This document shows positions 7,319 through 12,963 of a stretch of 12,963 bases of DNA, piece by piece. The stretch covers positions 1 through 12,963 of the forward strand of contig CADCUU010000321.1 in NCBI GenBank assembly GCA_902805995.1, read 5' to 3'. The translations under genes were made by a program, and so were the position numbers. The stretch comes from an uncultured Rubellimicrobium sp. GTDB taxonomy: Bacteria > Pseudomonadota > Alphaproteobacteria > Rhodobacterales > Rhodobacteraceae. Within the stretch, counting starts at the first letter, position 1, and every line of letters starts with the position of its first letter. Under the pieces are notes generated by a model, which did not search any database, was not told where the DNA came from, and saw nothing but the letters and a program-made list of their open reading frames with translations.

Positions 7319-8316
7319 CCCACCCTCCAGAAGGCGCAGTCGCAGGGAGCGGTCAGGTGCCGTTCAAGCTCCTCGTCAAGCTTCAGGAGCGTGAAGGACA
7401 CCCCTGCCATCTCCATAGAGGTCGCGTACCGGCCAACCAGCGGCATGACGATGGTCACCCCCGCGCCTTCCAGCCGCGCTTTGACGGTGCGGTAGAGAAT
7501 GTAAAGCTCTTCGGGCGGAGTCGCGCCCAACGAGTTCACCAGCACCGAGACCCGGTCTCCCGACCCGACCGGGATGTCGGCGAGCAGCCGGTCCATCATC
7601 TCCTCAGCGATGGCGTCGGCGGGGCGCAGCTTGTCGCGCCAGACCCCGGGCTCCCCGTGGATACCCATCCCCATCTCCATCTCGTCCTCGGCGATGTCGA
7701 AGGTGGGGCGCCCTGCCTGCGGCACGGTGCAGGAGGAGAGCGCAGCGCCGATGGAGCGGACGGAGTCGGCAGCCTTCTGCGCCACCCTCGTCACTTCATC
7801 GAGGTTGAGCCCGGCCCCGGCCGCTGCTCCCGCGACCTTAAAGGCATAGACCAAGCCGCCCACGCCCCGGCGCTTCTCCCTCTCTTCCGGTCTGGCCGAC
7901 GCTACGTCGTCGGCCAGCAGCACCGTGGTGCAGCGGATGTCCTCGAACTCCACCAGGTCGCCCGCCATGTCGAAGTTCATGACGTCGCCGCCGTAGTTCC
8001 CGTAGAGGCGGAGCACCCCTGCCCCTTGGTCTGCCGCCCGGATGGCATCCGCCATCTGCTCGGCCGACGGCGAGGCGAAGACGTCCCCGATGGCGCAGGC
8101 GTCCAGCAGCCCCGGCCCGACATAGCCCGTGAAGACTGGCAGGTGCCCCGATCCCCCGCCGGTGACAATTCCGACCTTCCCCTCGCGGGCCTGGGACGCC
8201 CGCGCGATCACCCGATGGCTGTCGCCGTGCAGCCGGTAGAACTCGGGATGCGCCGCAACGAGGCCGTCGAGCATCTCGTCGACATAGTCGGCGGGGGCGT
8301 TCAGGATCTTCTTCAC
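7315..8316 (-). CDS. dhaK: Dihydroxyacetone kinase-like subunit DhaK (ketose-binding)
   Basis: DhaK (333 residues, normal length) binds a short-chain ketose covalently through a histidine. The hemiaminal-forming residue is His220 in MGMGIHGEPG. The two acid-base residues equivalent to His56 and Asp109 of the E. coli enzyme are His58 (TGGGSGHLP) and Asp111 (NYGGDVMNFDMA). The fold therefore looks active. The GTG at 8316 is chosen because GGGAG lies seven bases upstream, and it overlaps the preceding permease stop as GTGA. The 3' end overlaps dhaL by 4 bases. Members of this family act on dihydroxyacetone but also on erythrulose and other ketoses. A dedicated sugar ABC importer upstream favours an imported C4 or branched sugar, or its polyol, over dihydroxyacetone itself. 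This is inference from context. Confidence 0.93.
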   Translation of the reverse strand: MKKILNAPADYVDEMLDGLVAAHPEFYRLHGDSHRVIARASQAREGKVGIVTGGGSGHLPVFTGYVGPGLLDACAIGDVFASPSAEQMADAIRAADQGAGVLRLYGNYGGDVMNFDMAGDLVEFEDIRCTTVLLADDVASARPEEREKRRGVGGLVYAFKVAGAAAGAGLNLDEVTRVAQKAADSVRSIGAALSSCTVPQAGRPTFDIAEDEMEMGMGIHGEPGVWRDKLRPADAIAEEMMDRLLADIPVGSGDRVSVLVNSLGATPPEELYILYRTVKARLEGAGVTIVMPLVGRYATSMEMAGVSFTLLKLDEELERHLTAPCDCAFWRVG

Positions 8317-9353
8317 CGTGTTTCTCCCTTCGGCGCGGCTTCAGGAAGGCGCGACCTTGGTCGCCGGCTCCCCCAGTTCCAAGTGTTAATGATCACGACG
8401 AGAATGAGCAGCGCCCCCCAGATGAGCTCGCGCGCAAAATTTGAGACCTGGAGCATGTTGAGCCCAGAGGACAGGAACTGCATCGTGAGGACTGCAAAAA
8501 CGACGCCGATGACGCGGCCATAGCCACCATAGGGATTGACCCCACCCAAGACGGCGATCAGCACCGCGAGGAGCAGGTAGCTCGACCCGTAATCGGCCTT
8601 GGCGCTGTTGGCGCGGGACATGATGATGAGCCCGGCCACAGCGGCCAGCATCCCGGAGGCGACATAAACCCTGAGCAGAAGGCGTTCGATATCAACAGCA
8701 GCGTAGCGGGCGGCTAAGGGGTTGGCGCCGAACATTTGCACCTTGAGGCCGAAGCCTGTCCGAGACAGGACAAAGGACAAACCTGCGGCGAGGATCGCGA
8801 AGACGATGAGCGGCACGGGGATGCCGCCAAGTGTCCCGTTGCCTAAGAAAGCCACCGAGCTCGGGAAGCCCATGACTGCACTCCCTCCCGTGAAGGCTAC
8901 GGCTGTACCGGTAAATACGAGACCGGTGCCCAACGTCGCCAAGATTGGTGGCAGGCCCCCATACGCGACCAGTATCCCGTTCAGAAGCCCGGCCGCGGCG
9001 CCGACGGCCAATGCGGCCGCATACGATAGCAGCAGCCAGCCCAGGCCGGCTTCGGCTCCCGGCGCCAGCCGGGTCAGGAGTAGGGCAGAGACGATGGCGC
9101 AGCAGTTGGCGATGCCGACGACCGACAGATCGATGCCTCCCGTCAGCATGGTGATCGTCACCGCCAGTGCCAGAATTGCGAACTCCGGGAACTGGAAGGC
9201 CATGGAGGTGGCATTCTGTGAGGAAAGAAACCTGTCAGGCGCCAGCACGGCCATCACCCCGAAGACCAGCACCATGATGATGGCGAGCCGCGCCTCGGTC
9301 TGGGCCGCCAGGCGTGAAAGCCGCGATGGCGCGGTGACAGGCACTCCGGTCAT
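8313..9353 (-). CDS. Sugar ABC transporter permease, RbsC family (second permease)
   Basis: This is an inner-membrane permease of 346 residues in the ribose-type (BPD_transp_2) family. It has about nine to ten hydrophobic segments, for example 22-38, 58-70, 107-130, 180-196, 230-246, 258-270, 280-295 and 310-323. Family signatures are TGGIDLSVVGIANCCAIV (71-88), NGILVAYGGLPPILATLGTG (125-144) and AVLGGVNPYGGYGRVIG (267-283, near the ATPase-coupling region). The ATG at 9353 is chosen over a longer open frame running to 9824, because it has AAGGAG six bases upstream and forms an ATGA overlap with the first permease; the upstream extension lies inside that gene in another frame. It is expected to pair with the other permease as a heterodimer. 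The end overlaps the dhaK start by 4 bases. Confidence 0.93.
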   Translation of the reverse strand: MTGVPVTAPSRLSRLAAQTEARLAIIMVLVFGVMAVLAPDRFLSSQNATSMAFQFPEFAILALAVTITMLTGGIDLSVVGIANCCAIVSALLLTRLAPGAEAGLGWLLLSYAAALAVGAAAGLLNGILVAYGGLPPILATLGTGLVFTGTAVAFTGGSAVMGFPSSVAFLGNGTLGGIPVPLIVFAILAAGLSFVLSRTGFGLKVQMFGANPLAARYAAVDIERLLLRVYVASGMLAAVAGLIIMSRANSAKADYGSSYLLLAVLIAVLGGVNPYGGYGRVIGVVFAVLTMQFLSSGLNMLQVSNFARELIWGALLILVVIINTWNWGSRRPRSRLPEAAPKGETR

Positions 9354-10339
9354 ACGGCTCTCCTTGCGGCGCGACGCTCTTGTAGCGCAGGAAGCCCGGT
9401 GCCCAGCAGGATCAAGAGCCCGATGGCGATAGACTGGAAGGTATTGGGGATGCCGAGCACGATCAGGCTGTTGGACACGAGCACGATCAGGGCGACACCT
9501 AGGAGCGTTCCAGTTAGCGTTCCAGTTCCACCTTCGAGTCGCGCTCCTCCTAATACAACTGCGGCTAGGACGGAGAGCTGCTGGTTGAGGAGGAGGTCCT
9601 GCGGGTTCGCAACGCGAGCCAGAGAGGCGTGGATGATGCCAGCAAGGCCGGCGAGCGCGCCCACATAAACGAACACTAGGAACTGAACCTGCCGGACGGG
9701 GATGCCGATCCGGCGCGCGCTCTCGAGCGAGCCGCCGATGCCGAAGACCTGCCGGCCGAGCATTGTGCGGTAAAGTAGGAACCAGGTGAGCAGTACGACA
9801 CCCACAAGGAAAGCGAAGGCCCATGGGAGCGAGTAGAAGGAGCCATCAGCGTTCTCGCCCCGGATCATCATGGCGCGCGAGAAGTCGCGTAGGCCGCGGG
9901 GCAGATTCGAGATCAGGTCGTCTCCCACGAAGGTAAGGAGAAAGCCACGGAAAACTGACAGCGTGCCCAGTGTCACTATTAACGTAGGCAAGCCGAAGCC
10001 CGCGATGAGGACGCCGTTGACGGTGCCCAGGGCGGCTCCCACGAGTGTGGCGACCAAAAAGGCTAGAGGCCAGCCGAGCTCCGGCACGAGGTTCTGGACG
10101 AGGAGCGTCGTTACGTAGAGCGCGACGATGGCGAGCGAGGTCGTACTGACATCGATACCGCCGGAGATGAGCACTACCAGCACGCCGACGGCGAGGATGC
10201 CCAGCACGATCCCAGCCCGCAGTAGATCCATGAGGGTCGGTAGGGACAGGAAGTTGGGGTCGGCCATCGCTCCCACCAAGCAGAAGGCGAAAATAATGCC
10301 GGCAACCAGGGTCTCGTTGCGGGACAGGAGATTGGTCAC
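9350..10339 (-). CDS. Sugar ABC transporter permease, RbsC family (first permease)
   Basis: This is an inner-membrane permease of 329 residues, the second half of the transport channel. Hydrophobic segments are visible at about 11-26, 42-59, 66-82, 91-113, 119-137, 171-190, 219-239, 256-265, 275-293 and 302-316. The family block LISGGIDVSTTSLAIVALYV (58-77) matches the equivalent block of the sister permease. FGLPTLIVTLGTLSVFRG (115-132) and VLGGARLEGGTGTLTG (262-277) are the other family marks. The start is a GTG at 10339 with GGAGG eight bases upstream, overlapping the ATPase stop as GTGA. The two permeases are clearly diverged rather than recent duplicates, like the LsrC/LsrD arrangement. 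Confidence 0.93.
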   Translation of the reverse strand: MTNLLSRNETLVAGIIFAFCLVGAMADPNFLSLPTLMDLLRAGIVLGILAVGVLVVLISGGIDVSTTSLAIVALYVTTLLVQNLVPELGWPLAFLVATLVGAALGTVNGVLIAGFGLPTLIVTLGTLSVFRGFLLTFVGDDLISNLPRGLRDFSRAMMIRGENADGSFYSLPWAFAFLVGVVLLTWFLLYRTMLGRQVFGIGGSLESARRIGIPVRQVQFLVFVYVGALAGLAGIIHASLARVANPQDLLLNQQLSVLAAVVLGGARLEGGTGTLTGTLLGVALIVLVSNSLIVLGIPNTFQSIAIGLLILLGTGLPALQERRAARRAV

Positions 10340-11826
10340 GACGCGAGCCTCCGGGCTAGACCGTCTTCGGTGGCGTCCGCGCTGGCGATGTCCTCGACGA
10401 TGCGGCCCTCCACCATCACAAGTATGCGGTGGCAGGTGGCCAAGAGCTCCGGCAAATCGTCGGAGATAACGATCACGCCGAGCTTCTGCGTGGCGAGCTC
10501 AGCGATGATGGCGTGAATCTCGGCCTTTGAGCCGACATCGACGCCGACAGAAGGGCCGTTAAGAATAAGGACACGCGGAGCTCGCGCGAGCCACCGGGCG
10601 AGCACGACTCGCTGCTGGTTGCCCCCGGAAAGCGAGCGAACTGCCGCAGCGGGATCGGGCGCCTTGACCCGGAGCCTGACGAGCCAGTCGCGGGCCTCGG
10701 CGGCAAGAGCATCGAGATCAAGGAGGGGGCCGCGCGCATGGGCCTCCACCCGGCCAACTCCGACGTTACGCAAAATTGACTGGGTGAGGAAGAGCCCCTC
10801 CGTCAGGCGGTCCTCGGGGACATAGCCAATCCCGACCTCCGCAGCGCCAACGGGGTTCCCGAGCGGTACCTCCCGGCCATCCAGGGTGACGCGGCCGCTA
10901 TCGGGCGTTACGAGCCCGAAAAGGGCCTTGGCCAAGGCAGTGCGCCCCGAACCCAGAAGGCCGGAGATGCCCATGACTTCTCCGGCCCGAAGCGTGAAAT
11001 TTACGTCCTGGAAGGCGCCAGGTTTGCTCAGGCCGTCCACGGTCAACAGCACCGGGGCTGCCGCGTCCAGCGGCACGGGGCCGGACACCGTCAGATCGCG
11101 GCCAGTCATATGGTGGGTGAGGCTGCGGGCGTCGAACTCCGATGCGGGCCCCTCGGCGACCTTGCGGCCGTTGCGTAGGACGACTACGTGCTCGGACACC
11201 TCCAGCACTTCGGCCAGCTTGTGGCTAACGAAAATCACTGCCACGCCGTCCGCCTTGAGGCGGCGGATGATCGCGAGAAGGGCACGGACCTCGCGATCTG
11301 TCAGCGCAGTGGTGGGCTCGTCCATCACGATCAGGCGGGCTTCAGAGGCCAGAGCCCTGCAGATAGCGACGAGCTGCTTGTGTGCCACAGGCAGGCGCTC
11401 CACTTTAGCGAATGGATCCATCTGCACGCCCACACGTTCGAGCGTGCGCTGCGCGAGCGCTTGGACATGCCGGCCCCGGAACAGCTTAACGCCTGCCGAC
11501 AATTCGGCACTAAAGGCGATGTTCTCGGCCACAGACAGGTTAGGGAAGAGGGAGAAGTCCTGGAAGATGACAGCGATCCCCGCGGCAGCGGCAGCAGACG
11601 GAGTCATCGCCGGATGGAGGATGCCGTCTACTTCGATCGTTCCTAGGTTGGGCTGTTCTACGCCCGCGAGCAGCTTGATAAGGGTGGACTTTCCGCTGCC
11701 ATTCTCGCCTGCGAGGCAGACGGCCTCGCCGGCATGGACAGTGAAGTCCACGTCCGCCAAGGCGGTAATACCAGCATAAGTCTTGGTAACGCCCGTCATG
11801 CGGACCAGAGGCGATCGTTCAGCCAT
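10336..11826 (-). CDS. Sugar ABC transporter ATPase with two nucleotide-binding domains (RbsA-like), second site degenerate
   Basis: This is a cytoplasmic ATPase of 496 residues powering the importer, with two fused ABC domains as in RbsA/XylG/LsrA. Domain 1 is canonical: Walker A GENGSGKST (40-48), Q-loop Gln89, Walker B LIVMDE (165-170) and switch His202; its signature is the relaxed LPVAHKQ (145-151) common in this family. Domain 2 has a strong LSGGNQQ signature (399-405). Its P-loop reads GLLGSGRTAL (289-298), the family's usual relaxed form with Arg for Lys. Its Walker B is LILNGPS (420-426), so the aspartate and the catalytic glutamate are replaced by Asn423 and Gly424, and ISDDLPE stands where the H-loop His would be. 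Hydrolysis probably occurs at a single site. The ATG at 11826 has only a weak GGGA ribosome site. It lies 56 bases after the binding-protein gene. Confidence 0.95.
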   Translation of the reverse strand: MAERSPLVRMTGVTKTYAGITALADVDFTVHAGEAVCLAGENGSGKSTLIKLLAGVEQPNLGTIEVDGILHPAMTPSAAAAAGIAVIFQDFSLFPNLSVAENIAFSAELSAGVKLFRGRHVQALAQRTLERVGVQMDPFAKVERLPVAHKQLVAICRALASEARLIVMDEPTTALTDREVRALLAIIRRLKADGVAVIFVSHKLAEVLEVSEHVVVLRNGRKVAEGPASEFDARSLTHHMTGRDLTVSGPVPLDAAAPVLLTVDGLSKPGAFQDVNFTLRAGEVMGISGLLGSGRTALAKALFGLVTPDSGRVTLDGREVPLGNPVGAAEVGIGYVPEDRLTEGLFLTQSILRNVGVGRVEAHARGPLLDLDALAAEARDWLVRLRVKAPDPAAAVRSLSGGNQQRVVLARWLARAPRVLILNGPSVGVDVGSKAEIHAIIAELATQKLGVIVISDDLPELLATCHRILVMVEGRIVEDIASADATEDGLARRLAS

Positions 11827-11846
11827 GGCTGTCCCGGGATTAAGGA

Positions 11847-11870
11847 GCGGGAGCAGGCTACCGCTCCCGC
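11847..11870. repeat. 8-bp perfect hairpin between binding-protein and ATPase genes
   Basis: The arms GCGGGAGC (11847-11854) and GCTCCCGC (11863-11870) pair perfectly around an 8-base loop in the only real gap of the operon. There is no T-run after it on the minus strand, so it is unlikely to be a full terminator. Hairpins at this place in binding-protein operons commonly stabilise the upstream mRNA or cause partial termination. Either would give more binding protein than membrane and ATPase subunits, and the weak ribosome site of the ATPase gene would add to that. Confidence 0.6.
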
Positions 11871-11882
11871 AGTCCGTTCGGA

Positions 11883-12887
11883 TCAGAAGGGGTAGTCCGC
11901 CAAGTTATCCTTGGTCACCTCGACCCAAGCCTGGCCGTAGATCACCTTGCCGTCCAGCGACACCGCCTCGTAGCCCGGCTGGCCTAGGTCCATTCCGTCG
12001 GCCACCTCCTCACCGTTGATGACCATGCTAGCCACAGTATTCATCACGTAACCGGCGAGGGACGGATCCCAGAAGCCGATCATGTCTATGGCTCCGGTCT
12101 CGATGTACTGGCCAGCGATGGACGGCAGCGAGGTACCTACCACGCAGGTCGAGTCCTCAACCCCACGCTCCTCCACAGCGAGGCCAATGCCTGCTACGTC
12201 TGTGGAGGCAGAGCCCTGCATCCCTTTGATGTCGGGGTTGGCACGGAGGACCTCCTGCGCCGCGGCATAGGCCTGCTGCTGGTCGTCAAAGGTCTCGTTG
12301 CGGTCGCCAACGAGTTCCATGTCCGGGTAGTTGGCCTCTTGGTAGGCTACGGCGCCATCCACCCACTGGTTGTGGGTTTGGGAGGTCAGCGAACCTACAA
12401 AGACAGCGTACTTGCCGACACCTTCCATGCATTGGGCGAGGTTCTCCATCAGGGTCGCTCCGAAGTCCTCGTTTTTGAACGCCTCGATGTCGTAGGACAC
12501 ATTCTGCTGGCTGGCAGCCTCGTGCGAGATGACAACGATCCCCGCCTCCTGCGCACGGCCCAGAACGGGCTCGAGCGCCTCGGGCGACATGGGCACGACG
12601 GCGATGGCATCCACGCCTTGGGCGATCATGTCCTCAATCAGCGCTGCCTGCTGTTGCGGGTCAGCTTGCGCGGGGCCAACCTGGAAGGCGTTATTGCCCG
12701 TATCGGCAGCGTACTGCTTGACACCCTCCTCCATGCGGTTGAACCACTGTATCCCCGAGATCTTCACCACGGTCGCAATATCTTGGGGTCCGCCCTCGGC
12801 CGGGGCATCGGTAGCCTCCTGCGCAACAACTGGCAGAGCAAAGGCCAGCGCCGAGGCGGCGGCCCATAGGGTCGAGCGTGCTGTCAT
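11883..12887 (-). CDS. Periplasmic sugar-binding protein of the ABC importer (Peripl_BP_4 / RbsB-LsrB type)
   Basis: This is the substrate-binding protein, 334 residues, exported to the periplasm. It has a Sec signal peptide: MTAR, a hydrophobic core about 7-21 and likely cleavage after VVA (22|23). A short acidic/proline linker (23-38) then precedes the type I binding-protein fold. Recognisable blocks are [18 protein letters not shown] (43-60), [20 protein letters not shown] (69-88), [18 protein letters not shown] (92-109), [16 protein letters not shown] (163-178), [16 protein letters not shown] (225-240) and [13 protein letters not shown] (271-283). Proteins of this type are often auto-named autoinducer-2 binding proteins, but no lsr kinase or processing genes are here. 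The companion DhaKL and reductase point to a small sugar or polyol. The ATG at 12887 is chosen over an upstream start at 12935 because AAGGGAGG (12893-12900) lies five bases before it and the signal peptide starts there. Confidence 0.93.
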   Translation of the reverse strand: MTARSTLWAAASALAFALPVVAQEATDAPAEGGPQDIATVVKISGIQWFNRMEEGVKQYAADTGNNAFQVGPAQADPQQQAALIEDMIAQGVDAIAVVPMSPEALEPVLGRAQEAGIVVISHEAASQQNVSYDIEAFKNEDFGATLMENLAQCMEGVGKYAVFVGSLTSQTHNQWVDGAVAYQEANYPDMELVGDRNETFDDQQQAYAAAQEVLRANPDIKGMQGSASTDVAGIGLAVEERGVEDSTCVVGTSLPSIAGQYIETGAIDMIGFWDPSLAGYVMNTVASMVINGEEVADGMDLGQPGYEAVSLDGKVIYGQAWVEVTKDNLADYPF

Positions 12888-12892
12888 ATATA

Positions 12893-12900
12893 CCTCCCTT
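12893..12900 (-). promoter_or_regulatory. Very strong ribosome binding site of the binding-protein gene
   Basis: AAGGGAGG on the minus strand, five bases before the ATG at 12887, is the best Shine-Dalgarno match in the operon. It decides the start codon and fits high expression of a binding protein relative to the ATPase gene, whose site is weak. Confidence 0.8.
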
Positions 12901-12963
12901 GCGAACACCCGGTTGGCCCAGGATATATTCTGCATCTTAGACTATAGGCTCCCGAAGCGGTTA
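12901..12963 (-). promoter_or_regulatory. Leader and possible promoter region of the sugar operon (cut by the window edge)
   Basis: The bases before the binding-protein gene are the most AT-rich of the right half. The minus strand carries TATAGT (12946-12941), a fair -10 hexamer, and further on AATATA. A -35 for TATAGT would fall at or beyond the window edge, so it cannot be checked. I see no clear operator palindrome. A regulator gene, if any, would lie to the right of the window. Confidence 0.25.

Noticed and set aside
7357..8523. 388-codon plus-strand open frame opposite dhaK
   Set aside because: It is antisense to DhaK with all active-site residues in the other strand. The H/R/D-rich composition is typical of a shadow frame.
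9354..9824. Upstream extension of the second permease frame
   Set aside because: It would add 157 residues of R/P-rich sequence lying inside the first permease gene. The ATG at 9353 has an excellent ribosome site and ATGA coupling.
10886..11779. 297-codon plus-strand open frame opposite the ATPase gene
   Set aside because: It is a shadow of the well-supported ATPase, S/R/T-rich, with no motif.
11883..12887. Autoinducer-2 (LsrB) uptake system
   Set aside because: The binding protein resembles the LsrB branch, but there is no lsrK, lsrF, lsrG or lsrR and the operon carries DhaKL instead. The name would be a transfer artefact.
1..12963. CRISPR array, prophage, complete insertion sequence or defence system
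   Set aside because: There are no regularly spaced repeats, transposase, integrase, phage or nuclease/toxin genes. All sizeable real frames are accounted for.

Overview
The window comes from a high-GC bacterial chromosome, most likely an alphaproteobacterium. This is inferred from the gene families, the GC-rich third codon positions, the frequent GTG starts, and a trkA-trkH pair whose protein sequences look alphaproteobacterial. The genus cannot be fixed from the sequence alone.

Left part (1-2617, all minus strand): the 5' end of trkH overlaps the end of a complete trkA, giving a Trk potassium uptake unit. A 405-base stretch with no convincing gene follows. Next is a small DUF2934 protein with a long basic tail that resembles AT-hook or histone H1 tails.

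Middle part (2618-5645) looks like a region in flux. It holds a threonine ammonia-lyase gene broken by four frameshifts and one stop codon, all in its first 435 bases. It also holds an intact small UPF0303 (GlcG/HbpS-like) gene. The last item is an alpha/beta hydrolase gene that keeps its catalytic triad but has lost its normal N-terminal third.

Right part (5646-12963, minus strand) is one tightly packed catabolic operon. It is read from right to left: periplasmic sugar-binding protein, double-domain sugar ABC ATPase, two RbsC-type permeases, DhaK, DhaL, and an aldo/keto reductase. From the ATPase to the reductase every junction overlaps by 4 bases or 1 base. The only gap, after the binding-protein gene, contains an 8-bp perfect hairpin. 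The genes together suggest import of a small sugar or polyol, redox conversion by the reductase, and phosphorylation of a ketose by the DhaKL kinase. No DhaM/PTS subunit, isomerase, aldolase or regulator is visible, so the substrate is unassigned. I see no defence system, CRISPR array, complete mobile element or RNA gene.

The most useful leads are the unassigned DhaKL-ABC operon, the degenerate second nucleotide site of its ATPase, the heavily but locally decayed threonine ammonia-lyase, and the N-terminally replaced hydrolase.
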